Shown here: positions 26,975 to 35,328 of the stretch, in pieces | Position numbering within the stretch: position 1 is the stretch's first letter | Layout of the letters: each line of letters starts with the position of its first letter | NCBI GenBank assembly: GCA_000023185.1 | Contig: CP001623.1 | Location: 186,001-250,000 of the forward strand | DNA: 64,000 nt | DNA from: Rhizobium leguminosarum bv. trifolii WSM1325 | GTDB taxonomy: Bacteria > Pseudomonadota > Alphaproteobacteria > Rhizobiales > Rhizobiaceae | Reading direction: 5' to 3' | Program-made: the position numbers and the translations under genes | Notes under the pieces: generated by a model | The model's input: only the letters and a program-made list of their open reading frames with translations | Database searches by the model: none | Told to the model about the DNA's origin: nothing

Positions 26975-27826
26975 ATGAAGACTTTGTGGAAGGCGCTCTG
27001 CGCCGCTGCGATGATCGGGGTCAGCATCCTTCCTGCTCGCGCGGAAGAAAAGACGATCACCATGGGCACGATGTCGTGGGAGGACCTGACGCCCATCACC
27101 GGTATCACCAAGAAAGTTCTCGAAGACGCCGGCTATACGGTCAAGGTGACCGAGTTCTCCGAATGGGGCATCGCCTATGCCGCTCTCGCCAAGGGTGACA
27201 TCCAGGTCCTCACCTCGCAGACGGACTATGTTGCGCAAGACTACTGGGACAAGAACAAGAACCGGCTCGAGAAGATCTCACCCGTTTCGCACGGCCTCTA
27301 TCAGGGCGTCGCGGTTCCTAAATATGTCCCGATCGACTCGCTGGAACAGCTCAACGAAAACGCCGACAAGTTCAGCGGCAAGATCATCGGTATCGAACCG
27401 GGCGCCGGCCTGATGCGCGATACTTCGAACGCGGTCAAGGATTATGGCCTCAAGCTCCAGCTCGTCGAGGGCAGCACCGCCGCGATGACGGCGGCGCTGA
27501 AGTCCGCCTATGATCGCAAGGAGTGGATTGCGGTGACGATCTGGGAGCCGTCATGGATGGTCCAGAAGTACGAGGTCAAGTACCTCAAGGATCCGAAGGG
27601 CGTATTCCCGCCGCCGCAGAGCTATTACTGGATCGGCCATAAGGGCTTCTCCGCAGAGAACCCGCATGCGCGTGAAGTGATGGCCAGTGTCTACGTGCCG
27701 ATTGCCGACATCACCGCCATCAACGGCGCAGTCAATGAAGGCAAGACCATGGACCAGGCCGTGCAGGATTGGATCGGCGCGCATGCCGACCTGATCAAGC
27801 GCTGGGAAAACATCAAGAAGAACTAA
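26975..27826 (+). CDS. Periplasmic betaine-binding protein (OpuAC type)
   Basis: A 283-residue binding protein with a signal peptide ending in ILPARA-EE. The mature part starts KTITMGTMSWEDLTPITG, the OpuAC opening. Tryptophans in TMSWED, SEWGIAY, KEWIAVTIWEPSW and the SYYWIGHKGF segment could form an aromatic cage for a quaternary amine. AGGAG lies eight bases before the ATG. First gene of a four-gene importer within the GntR operon. Confidence 0.88.
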   Translation: MKTLWKALCAAAMIGVSILPARAEEKTITMGTMSWEDLTPITGITKKVLEDAGYTVKVTEFSEWGIAYAALAKGDIQVLTSQTDYVAQDYWDKNKNRLEKISPVSHGLYQGVAVPKYVPIDSLEQLNENADKFSGKIIGIEPGAGLMRDTSNAVKDYGLKLQLVEGSTAAMTAALKSAYDRKEWIAVTIWEPSWMVQKYEVKYLKDPKGVFPPPQSYYWIGHKGFSAENPHAREVMASVYVPIADITAINGAVNEGKTMDQAVQDWIGAHADLIKRWENIKKN

Positions 27827-27911
27827 ACGCGTCGTGGCCGTCCGATCCGTCGGGCGGCCACCCTGAAACCTAATGAAGAAGCCAGCGCTGAATGGCTCGA
27901 TGGGGATCGCT

Positions 27912-29018
27912 ATGAAAACCGTAAATGCCGATATCAATGACGTCCTGATCGACTGCCGATCCCTTTGGAAAGTCTTCGGTGACAAGTCCGCTGCGGCAAT
28001 GAAGTCGATCAAGGAGCGCGGCCTCGGCAAAAAAGAGGTCCTGAAGGAGTTCAACTGCGTCGTCGGCGTGTCCGACGCGAGCATTGAGGTCCGGCGCGGC
28101 GAAATCTTCTGCATCATGGGCTTGTCGGGAAGCGGAAAATCGACACTCATCCGCCTTCTCAACAAGCTGATCACGCCGAGCTCGGGCAAGGTCCTCGTCA
28201 AGGGACGCGACCTCGCCGCCCTGTCGCCGGTCGATCTCCGGCAGATGCGCGCCAGGAACATCGGCATGGTGTTTCAAAGCGTCGCTCTGTTGCCGCATCG
28301 GACGGTCCTCGAAAATGCGGCCTTCGGCCTCGAGGTTCAGGGAATTGCCAAGCCGGAGCGAAACAAGACCGCCGTTGCAGCGCTCGAGAAGGTCGGCCTC
28401 GCCGACTGGGTGAGCCGATATCCGAACGAGCTTTCCGGCGGCATGCAGCAACGCGTCGGGCTGGCCCGCGCGCTTGCTTCCGACCCCGAGATCATCCTGA
28501 TGGATGAGCCGTTCAGCGCTCTTGATCCACTCATACGGCGTCAACTTCAGGACGAATTCCGGCAGCTGACGAAAGCCTTGGGCAAGTCCGCGGTCTTCAT
28601 CACCCATGATCTCGACGAGGCGATCCGGATCGGCGATCGCATTGCGATCATGAAGGACGGCGTCATCATCCAGACCGGCACGGCCGAGGAAATCATCCTC
28701 AACCCGGCGGATGCCTATGTCGCCGAATTCGTCGCCGGCATATCCCGCCTTCATCTGATCAAGGCGCATTCCGTCATGCGCAGCGTCGCAGAATTCCAGC
28801 AGAGCGCGCCGCATTCCGACATCGCGTCGCTGGCGCGCACGACGCCGGGCGCTGATATCGACGAACTCATCACATTGACGATGCAGTCGGAGCGCGATGC
28901 CATCGCGGTCGTCGACAATGATCAGATCGTCGGCGTGGTGACGCCACGCAGCCTGCTGATGGGCGTCAAGGGAACCTCCACCCACGATCTCACGCCGGCG
29001 TCCCACAACTGGAGCTGA
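27912..29018 (+). CDS. Glycine betaine-type ABC importer, ATP-binding subunit
   Basis: About 368 residues with Walker A GLSGSGKST, Q-loop FQSVALLPHRT, signature LSGGMQQRVGLARAL, Walker B ILMDEPFSALD and ITHDLDEAIRIGD. A C-terminal part (about 270-350) ending in ERDAIAVVDNDQIVGVVTP resembles a CBS domain. The ATG at 27912 follows GGGGATCGCT; an in-frame ATG at 27873 has a poorer site. Begins about 85 bases after the binding protein gene and drives the two permeases that follow. Confidence 0.85.
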   Translation: MKTVNADINDVLIDCRSLWKVFGDKSAAAMKSIKERGLGKKEVLKEFNCVVGVSDASIEVRRGEIFCIMGLSGSGKSTLIRLLNKLITPSSGKVLVKGRDLAALSPVDLRQMRARNIGMVFQSVALLPHRTVLENAAFGLEVQGIAKPERNKTAVAALEKVGLADWVSRYPNELSGGMQQRVGLARALASDPEIILMDEPFSALDPLIRRQLQDEFRQLTKALGKSAVFITHDLDEAIRIGDRIAIMKDGVIIQTGTAEEIILNPADAYVAEFVAGISRLHLIKAHSVMRSVAEFQQSAPHSDIASLARTTPGADIDELITLTMQSERDAIAVVDNDQIVGVVTPRSLLMGVKGTSTHDLTPASHNWS

Positions 29019-29023
29019 TTGAC

Positions 29024-29872
29024 ATGGATAGTTCAGGCTTCACCGATCTTTTTGACGAATGGACGGACGCCGCGCTCGAGTGGGTGAGCGACAATGGCGA
29101 ATTCCTTTTCGATTCTATCAGACAGCTTCTCGAAGGGCTCTATGACGGGATCCTCTGGCTCCTGCAGCTTCCGCCTTTCTACCTGGTCGCGCTGATCGTG
29201 GCGCTCATCGGCTGGCGGTTGGTCAATGTCTGGTTCGCTCTGCTGAGCGGCGCTGCACTGGCGCTTTGTTTTTCCATGGGCCTCTGGCCAGAGACGATGA
29301 GCACGCTGGCGCTGGTCTTGACCGCAACCGCACTCGCCCTGGCGATCGGGATCCCAATCGGTATTGCCGCCGGATTTTTCCCCGCCCTCGATCGATTCAT
29401 GGAGCCCGGCCTGGATCTTATCCAGACGCTTCCGCCATACATCTATCTGCTGCCGGCGATCGCCCTGCTCGGCTACGGACCGGCGACGGCACTGATCGCG
29501 ACGGTGATCGTCGCCGTGCCGCCGGCGATCCGCCTGACGTCTCTCGGTATCCGGATGACGCCCAAGGAGTTCATCGAACTTGGAGAGGCGCTCGGGATGA
29601 CGCCGGCGAAGATGTTTTTCAAGATCCGCCTTCCCTTTGCGCTGCCGAGCATCATGGCAGGCATAAACCAGAGCCTGATGATGGCCTTCGGCATGGTCGT
29701 TACCGCCGGCATCGTTGGCTCCGGCGGGCTTGGCGAAACGATCTATGGCGCGATCAGAACGCTCGACATCGCGACCTCTATCAACGGAGCGATCGCCATC
29801 GTGGTACTGACCATGGTGCTTGACCGGATAACCCAGAGCGCGGCTCGCTTGGGAACGGGGAGGAAGTCATGA
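29024..29872 (+). CDS. Glycine betaine-type ABC importer, permease 1
   Basis: A 282-residue membrane protein of the ProW type. An N-terminal 45-residue cytosolic or amphipathic segment precedes hydrophobic spans at about 48-62, 65-90, 95-120 and more. The EAA loop reads ELGEALGMTPAKMFFKIRLPFALP. It overlaps the next permease by four bases (ATGA) and shares many core positions with it (for example LIQTLPPYIYLLPAIALLGYGPA), so the two look like old duplicates forming a heterodimeric channel. Confidence 0.88.
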   Translation: MDSSGFTDLFDEWTDAALEWVSDNGEFLFDSIRQLLEGLYDGILWLLQLPPFYLVALIVALIGWRLVNVWFALLSGAALALCFSMGLWPETMSTLALVLTATALALAIGIPIGIAAGFFPALDRFMEPGLDLIQTLPPYIYLLPAIALLGYGPATALIATVIVAVPPAIRLTSLGIRMTPKEFIELGEALGMTPAKMFFKIRLPFALPSIMAGINQSLMMAFGMVVTAGIVGSGGLGETIYGAIRTLDIATSINGAIAIVVLTMVLDRITQSAARLGTGRKS

Positions 29873-30720
29873 ACCCATCCATCCTGCAGTTTTCGCCCGG
29901 CGCTTTCCTGGCGCCGTCAGTCGATTGGCTCAACACCAACCTGCATCCGCTGTTTGCGGCGATCAGCTATCTGATCGAAGCAGTCCTTTCCGGATTCGAG
30001 GCGCTCCTCCTCTTCGTGCCGCCCTATGGGCTTATCGCGATCGTCGTCGTCCTGGCATTCGTCGCCGTCGGTCTGCGCGCCGCGATCCTCGCGGGGCTTT
30101 GCCTGGGCTTCTGTCTCCTCATGGGGCTGTGGACGGCATCGATGCAGACTCTCTCCCTGGTCACGGTCGCGGTTCTGATCTCCGTGCTTATCGCCTTCCC
30201 GATCGGCGTCCTGTGCTCGCGCCACAAGACATTGGAGGCAATGGTTCGCCCGGCTCTCGACGTGATGCAGACCGTGCCGCCGTGGGTCTATCTCATTCCT
30301 GCGGTGATGATCTTCAGCCTTGGACGCGTGCCGGCAATCATCGCCACCATCGTTTATGGCATTCCGCCGATGCTCCGCCTGACCACGCTGGCGTTCAACC
30401 AGGTGCCGAGAGAATTCGTGGAACTCGGCAGCGCCATCGGCGCGCCTCCCAGCTCGGTGCTTTGGAAGATCGAGATCCCCTTGGCCAGGCAGACGCTCCT
30501 GGTTGGGCTCAACCAATGCATCCTTCTGTCCCTGGCGATGGTCGTATTGGCCGGGCTCGTCGGCGCCGGCGGTCTCGGCGCCGAGGTGACGCGCGGTCTG
30601 ACGCGCATGGAGATGGGGCTTGGCCTGCGGGCGGGCCTGGCGATCGTTGCTGTCGCCCTTCTGCTCGACCGACTGTCCCGCGGCCTGCTCGACCGTGACA
30701 GGCCACGGAAGGCAGGATGA
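29869..30720 (+). CDS. Glycine betaine-type ABC importer, permease 2
   Basis: A 283-residue ProW-type permease. The EAA loop is ELGSAIGAPPSSVLWKIEIPLARQ and the channel segment VMQTVPPWVYLIPAVMIFSL. Its start overlaps the stop of permease 1. Two different permeases in one betaine importer contrast with the single-permease importer at 9388-12444. Followed 16 bases later by the epimerase homologue. Confidence 0.88.
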   Translation: MNPSILQFSPGAFLAPSVDWLNTNLHPLFAAISYLIEAVLSGFEALLLFVPPYGLIAIVVVLAFVAVGLRAAILAGLCLGFCLLMGLWTASMQTLSLVTVAVLISVLIAFPIGVLCSRHKTLEAMVRPALDVMQTVPPWVYLIPAVMIFSLGRVPAIIATIVYGIPPMLRLTTLAFNQVPREFVELGSAIGAPPSSVLWKIEIPLARQTLLVGLNQCILLSLAMVVLAGLVGAGGLGAEVTRGLTRMEMGLGLRAGLAIVAVALLLDRLSRGLLDRDRPRKAG

Positions 30721-30736
30721 GCAAGGACATGAAAAG

Positions 30737-31735
30737 ATGAGAAACAGCTTCTTCTGTATCGATGCGCATACCTGCGGCAATCCCGTCCGCCTCGTTGCCG
30801 GAGGCGGTCCGCTGCTTCCGCATGTGCCGATCGGTGAGCGACGGGAGATTTTTGTCCGGGACCATGACTGGGTGCGCCAGGCGCTGATGTTCGAGCCAAG
30901 GGGGCACGACATCATGTCAGGCGCGATCATCTATCCGGCCTATCGGGAAGATTGCGATTTTGCCGTTCTTTTCATCGAGGTGAGCGGCTGCCTGCCGATG
31001 TGCGGCGCCGGCACCATCGGCACCGTGACCGCCGCGATCGAGGAGGGTCTCGTCAAGCCGCGGGAGCCGGGAAGGCTTGCCATCGAGACGCCTGCAGGAA
31101 GGGTCGACGTCACTTATGAGGAGAAGGGCGGATATGTCGAAGCCGTTCGTCTCCACAATGTTGCGAGCTATCTGCACGACGCTGATGTCGAGGTCGATGT
31201 GCCGGGAATGGGCCGTCTGCGCGTCGACATCTCCTATGGCGGCAACTATTATGCGGTCATCGAACCACAGGATAACTGGAGCGGCCTCGATGGCATGACC
31301 GCATCCGACATTGTCGGCTGCAGCCAGAAACTCAGGTCAGCACTTGCCGGTATCTGCGATCCCGTTCATCCCGACGACGTTAGGATACGCGGCGTGCATC
31401 ATGCGATCTGGTGCGACCGCCCGGTGAATGACGTCTCGGATGGACGCTGCGCCGTCTTCTATGGCGAGAAGGCCATCGATCGCTCGCCGGGCGGCACCGG
31501 CACTTCCGCCCGCATGGCCCAGCTCTATGGGAAGGGACGGCTTACCGTCGGGTCGAGATACCGGCATGAAAGCCTGATCGGAACCGTCTTCGAGGGCCGG
31601 GTCGAAGCCGAGGCACGCATTGGGCCCTACAGCGGTATTCTTCCAAGCATTGGAGGCTGGGCACGCGTCATCGGGCACAACGCCATTTTCGTTGACGACC
31701 GTGATCCGCTAGCGCATGGCTTTCAGATCCGATGA
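30737..31735 (+). CDS. 4-hydroxyproline epimerase homologue lacking the second catalytic cysteine
   Basis: A 332-residue proline racemase superfamily member, full length. It closely follows rhizobial 4-hydroxyproline 2-epimerases (HTCGNPVRLVAGGGP, MFEPRGHDIMSG, GWAR...DDRDPLAHGF). The first catalytic cysteine is present (C89 in LPMCGAGTIG), but the adjacent conserved histidine is alanine. The second catalytic cysteine of the usual DRSPCGTGTSA is glycine (G252 in DRSPGGTGTSA), which is one base change from TGC to GGC. A two-base epimerase needs both thiols, so this protein probably catalyses something else, is slow, or is a binding protein. Start ATG at 30737, 16 bases after the permease gene. 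Confidence 0.8.
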   Translation: MRNSFFCIDAHTCGNPVRLVAGGGPLLPHVPIGERREIFVRDHDWVRQALMFEPRGHDIMSGAIIYPAYREDCDFAVLFIEVSGCLPMCGAGTIGTVTAAIEEGLVKPREPGRLAIETPAGRVDVTYEEKGGYVEAVRLHNVASYLHDADVEVDVPGMGRLRVDISYGGNYYAVIEPQDNWSGLDGMTASDIVGCSQKLRSALAGICDPVHPDDVRIRGVHHAIWCDRPVNDVSDGRCAVFYGEKAIDRSPGGTGTSARMAQLYGKGRLTVGSRYRHESLIGTVFEGRVEAEARIGPYSGILPSIGGWARVIGHNAIFVDDRDPLAHGFQIR

Positions 31736-31790
31736 GCGCGTTTTCGTCTGAAAAGACGAGCGGTGCGGTAAGAGCGGCGAGGAGATGACT

Positions 31791-32804
31791 ATGCGACCCG
31801 AGCAGCATCGACAGGCAGACGACGCCGCGAAGGCGGCTGGCCGGCTCAAGGTCGGCTTCGTTTTGGCGCGATCGTTCACGCTGTCTGCTTTCGCGCTCTT
31901 CGTGGACACGCTACGGCTTGCCAGCGACGAGCAGGATCGTTCCGGAAGGGTCCTTGCCGACTGGCAGGTGATCGGCAGCACGCGGCACCTGATCACCGCG
32001 AGCTGCGGTGTCCAGGTTGCTCCGACGTCCGATTTCGTCGATCCGTCGAAGTTCAATTACATCGTGGTCGTCGGCGGCCTTCTGACGGTGGAAAACCCTG
32101 TCGACCAGGAGACCATCGCATTTCTAAAGCAGGCCGACGCCAAGAAGGTGCCGCTGATCGGCGTGTGTACGGGTTCGTTCATTCTTGCTGCGGCAGGCCT
32201 GATGAAGCGGCACGAATGCTGTGTGAGCTGGCTGCATTACAAGGAGTTTCGGGAGCGGTTTCCCGATCTCAACGTTCGTTCCGACCGGCTCTTCAATCTC
32301 GATCGCCAGCGCGGATCCTGCGCAGGCGGCAGCAGTTCGGCCGACATGGCGGCGTTGCTGGTCAGGAAATGTATCAGCCGCGACGCCGAACGAAACGCGC
32401 TGGAGGTCCTTCAGATCGACAAGGCCCGGACTTCAGCGGACATACAGCCCCGGCGTCCGCTCTACGACGACTATGACGACGCCCGCGTCAAGGCGGCAAT
32501 GATTACGATGGAACAGTTCGTCGATGGCAGCATGTCTATACAGAAGCTTGCCGCCACGGTTGGCCTGTCACGGCGCCAACTGGAGAGGATCTTCATCGAT
32601 AAGACGGGGATGTCTCCTGCCAAGGCCTATAATCGTGTTCGCATGGAGCGGGCAAAATCGATCCTTGCCCAGTCGAAGGCGCCAATGATCGAGATCGCGC
32701 TGGATGTCGGCTTTGAAAACGCCTCGCAGTTCACCAGAACCTTCAAGCGCACATTTGGGCAAACGCCGTCGCAGCATCGTGCAGCCGTTTCGAGAGCACA
32801 CTAG
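31791..32804 (+). CDS. GlxA/GbdR-family activator (DJ-1/PfpI + AraC domains)
   Basis: About 337 residues. The N-terminal DJ-1/PfpI-like domain (about 20-190) contains VGGLLTVENP and the nucleophile-elbow-like VCTGSFILAAAG. The C-terminal AraC DNA-binding domain (about 225-330) has IQKLAATVGLSRRQLERIF and IEIALDVGFENASQFTRTFKR. The same architecture is found in GbdR and CdhR, which activate glycine-betaine and carnitine catabolism in Pseudomonas. That makes it a good candidate activator for the importer and the convergent Rieske operon. The ATG at 31791 has GAGGAG at better spacing than the ATG at 31785. Confidence 0.88.
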   Translation: MRPEQHRQADDAAKAAGRLKVGFVLARSFTLSAFALFVDTLRLASDEQDRSGRVLADWQVIGSTRHLITASCGVQVAPTSDFVDPSKFNYIVVVGGLLTVENPVDQETIAFLKQADAKKVPLIGVCTGSFILAAAGLMKRHECCVSWLHYKEFRERFPDLNVRSDRLFNLDRQRGSCAGGSSSADMAALLVRKCISRDAERNALEVLQIDKARTSADIQPRRPLYDDYDDARVKAAMITMEQFVDGSMSIQKLAATVGLSRRQLERIFIDKTGMSPAKAYNRVRMERAKSILAQSKAPMIEIALDVGFENASQFTRTFKRTFGQTPSQHRAAVSRAH

Positions 32805-32850
32805 AACAGGATGATTTTAGGCCGGGTCGGCCTAAAATCATCCTGTTCTA
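32802..32850. repeat. 23-base perfect inverted repeat (rhizobial hairpin)
   Basis: The left arm (32802-32824, starting TAGAACAGGATG) and right arm (32828-32850) are exact reverse complements with only a three-base loop. The left arm begins at the TAG stop of the upstream regulator. This probably terminates or insulates the convergent operons and is of a kind I recall from Rhizobium intergenic DNA. Confidence 0.8.
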
Positions 32851-32862
32851 CATTAAATAGTT

Positions 32863-32912
32863 AGAGCATGATGTCGTCCGAAAACCGCTCATACTTTTCG
32901 GCATCATGCTCT
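32863..32912. repeat. RIME-like rhizobial intergenic element
   Basis: AGAGCATGATG (32863-32873) and CATCATGCTCT (32902-32912) are exact reverse complements. They enclose GTCCGAAAACCGCTCATACTTTTCGG, which itself has CCGAAAA/TTTTCGG arms. This is the layout of RIME1-type palindromes known only from Rhizobiaceae and supports the taxonomic assignment. Twelve bases after the previous hairpin. Confidence 0.75.
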
Positions 32913-32920
32913 AGGCTTAT

Positions 32921-34201
32921 TCAGAGCTCTTCCCACGGAAACGTGTCCAGCCGCTCCGCTCCCCTTGCCGTGATCAGAGCCTGAGTTTCCAGTTTGATGC
33001 TTTCGGATCCAGCTTCGGCGATCAGGCTTTCGACGTTGAGCACCATGCCCTCCTCGATGATACCGGTGAAATCGGGGTCGAAATCCGGATGCAGAAGGAT
33101 CCCCGGCCATTCGTCAGCCATTCCTGTTCCGTGCAGAGCAAGCGTGTATCGATAAGGCTGGTATTTCTCCGGAATCCGCCACGACACTTCGTTGAATTCC
33201 TGGAAAGTCATCCCGGGCCTGATGATTGAAAGATTGTGCTCGATCTGATCCCTGGCAGCGGCGTAGAGTTCCTTCTGCTTGGCGTTCATCGCGACGTGTC
33301 CCGCTGTCCACGACCGCGAGAGATCGGCGCAATAGCCGTATGGTCCGATCATATCGGTGTCGAAGGATATCATCTCCCCGCGTTTGATGACGTAGTCCGA
33401 ACATTCCTGATACCAGGGGTTTGTTCTCGGGCCCGCGGTCAAGAGCTTGGTCTCGAGCCACTCGCCGCCACTGCGCGCATTTTCGAAATGAAGCTCGGCC
33501 CAGATCTCTCTTTCGGTGCGGCCGGGCTCGGACACCTCGTACATCCGCGCCATGCCCGCTTCGCAGACGCGGATCGTCCATCTCATCAGCTCGATTTCCT
33601 CAGTGCTCTTGATGGATCGCGCCCGCTCGGCCAGTTCCTGGCCGTCCATGAGTGTGAAGCCGCGTTCCCGCAATTCGAACGCCCCGGCGGGTTCGAGCCT
33701 GTCCACCGCCACGCGCTTGTTGCCGCCATTGCGGCTCACGAGATCCGCGACCTCGTCCGTCCAGGCTTTCAGGCGGGGTTCTATAAGGTTGCCTGATGTG
33801 AAGAATATCCAGGATTTCGCCGGCCGGATCTCGTCGATGCCGGGAAGCCCGACATTGACGTGTTCGGCGCCTTCGAATTCGAAAAGTATCGCCGGACCAT
33901 CGGCCAGGATCAGAGCGTAGCGCGAGGCGTTGTGCATCGTCCAGATGCTCATATTCGATGAATCGAAGGCATATCGGATGTTGACGGGATCGTAGAGAAG
34001 CAGGGCGCCGCAATCCCATTCGCGCATCTTCGTGCGCAGGCGTCCCAGACGATAGCGGCGAGCCCGATCGAGTGTCGTGGCCGGCAAAGGACTGATAAGA
34101 GGCCGATCCGCTCCCTCAGGATTGAGATATGCCTGCTTTCGCTCATCCTTGAAGACTGCCGGGCCGGCCAACTCGGCGGAATCGCTTTCCTCTCGCAACA
34201 T
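32921..34201 (-). CDS. M24-family protein with DddP-like metal site
   Basis: A 426-residue creatinase/Xaa-Pro-peptidase-fold protein with a creatinase N-domain (about 45-195) and a pita-bread domain (about 200-420). The metal ligands are D281, D283, D293, H357, E391 and E405, with D363 near the histidine. The spacing matches that recalled for the DMSP lyase DddP (D295, D297, D307, H371, E406, E421, catalytic D377) with a constant offset of 14 through the aspartate. Candidates are a DddP-type lyase, a creatinase-like hydrolase or a proline peptidase. It is the last gene of the Rieske oxygenase operon, 46 bases after the reductase. Start chosen at MLREESD; longer frames run into the upstream gene. 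Confidence 0.75.
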   Translation of the reverse strand: MLREESDSAELAGPAVFKDERKQAYLNPEGADRPLISPLPATTLDRARRYRLGRLRTKMREWDCGALLLYDPVNIRYAFDSSNMSIWTMHNASRYALILADGPAILFEFEGAEHVNVGLPGIDEIRPAKSWIFFTSGNLIEPRLKAWTDEVADLVSRNGGNKRVAVDRLEPAGAFELRERGFTLMDGQELAERARSIKSTEEIELMRWTIRVCEAGMARMYEVSEPGRTEREIWAELHFENARSGGEWLETKLLTAGPRTNPWYQECSDYVIKRGEMISFDTDMIGPYGYCADLSRSWTAGHVAMNAKQKELYAAARDQIEHNLSIIRPGMTFQEFNEVSWRIPEKYQPYRYTLALHGTGMADEWPGILLHPDFDPDFTGIIEEGMVLNVESLIAEAGSESIKLETQALITARGAERLDTFPWEEL

Positions 34202-34247
34202 TTCAGTGAGCCCCTGTTGTCGGTGAATGACGCGGCGTACCGGGCGC

Positions 34248-35318
34248 TCAGCGCTCGATGACGAGATCGCTGAGCGGCCTGGAGCAGCAGGGCAGAAAGA
34301 AGCCGGCGTCGATTTCCCTCTGACGAATTCCGCCATTGTGGTTCATGTCGACCGTGCCTGACGTAAGCTTCGACTTGCAGGTGCCGCAGACGCCATTCGC
34401 ACAGGACGACGGGATCCTGACGCCTGACTTCTTGGCACAAGAGAGCACGCTCTGGTCGCCTGTTACCTCGATGCTGCGGGCCTGTTTCGAGAAGGTGACC
34501 TGAAAGACCCTCGCAGCTGCCTCCTGAACCGCGGGGATCTCGGCTTCGTCGATGACCGCCGCGTCGAAGCTTTCCTCCAGGTAGTTTGAGGCGGCGACGC
34601 CGAGCTCGGCGGCAATGCCGCGCGCGGCGGCCATGAACGGGGCGGGGCCGCAGCACATCACGGTTCGCTCGGCGATATCGGGAACTGCCAACCGCATATA
34701 ATCTTTCGAAATGCGACCGGTCAGACCGGGCCAGGACGGCTCGCCGGCCACGGTCTCCGGGAGGAAATGGAGGCGAAGGCCTTTCAGCCTGCGGGCGATG
34801 CAGGCCAGTTCGTCGCGAAAGATCAGATCCTGTGGCGTCCGGCCGGCGTGCATGAAGACGACGTCGGCGGGTTCGCAACTGTCGGCGATCTCCCGCAGAA
34901 TGGACATGACGGGGGTAATGCCGGAGCCGCCGGACAAAAGCAGAAGCTTGCGTCCCGACGTCTCGGGCCTGACAAAGTGGCCGAGCGGCCCGTTCGCCTT
35001 GACGGTCGCGCCGGGAACCAGGGTGTCATGAAGCCAGTTGGAGATCTTTCCGCCGGGAACGCGCTTCACCGTCACGGAGAAGGCGTTTGTCCGATGCGGC
35101 GAGGAGGAGATGCTGTAGCACCTGTTTTCAGCGTCTCCACTATGTTCCAGGTCGAACAGAAAATACTGCCCGGCCTTGAACGCGAACCGCTTGCCTTCGC
35201 GCGATGCGAAGGTGAATGTCTTGACGTCGTGGGTTTCCTGCTGGACGTCGAGGCAGATGAGCGCGTCGTCTTCTTCCGGGTTCCAGACGTCGTGAAGGGC
35301 GGCCCTGGCTACGGGCAT
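34248..35318 (-). CDS. Oxygenase reductase (FAD, NAD, 2Fe-2S), GbcB-like
   Basis: A 356-residue electron-transfer reductase for the adjacent Rieske oxygenase. The order is FAD-binding beta-barrel (about 20-110, with ENRCYSISSSP), NAD-binding domain (about 115-245, LLSGGSGITPVMS, CCGPAPFM), then a C-terminal plant-type ferredoxin. Its 2Fe-2S cysteines lie in CANGVCGTC plus a downstream C in PCCSRPL. This is the arrangement of GbcB and carnitine/stachydrine oxygenase reductases. ATG at 35318 sits after TAGGAG, where the AGGAG overlaps the Rieske stop, so the two are coupled. An upstream ATG at 35339 lacks a site. Confidence 0.9.
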   Translation of the reverse strand: MPVARAALHDVWNPEEDDALICLDVQQETHDVKTFTFASREGKRFAFKAGQYFLFDLEHSGDAENRCYSISSSPHRTNAFSVTVKRVPGGKISNWLHDTLVPGATVKANGPLGHFVRPETSGRKLLLLSGGSGITPVMSILREIADSCEPADVVFMHAGRTPQDLIFRDELACIARRLKGLRLHFLPETVAGEPSWPGLTGRISKDYMRLAVPDIAERTVMCCGPAPFMAAARGIAAELGVAASNYLEESFDAAVIDEAEIPAVQEAAARVFQVTFSKQARSIEVTGDQSVLSCAKKSGVRIPSSCANGVCGTCKSKLTSGTVDMNHNGGIRQREIDAGFFLPCCSRPLSDLVIER

Positions 35319-35328
35319 CTGCGGGCTC

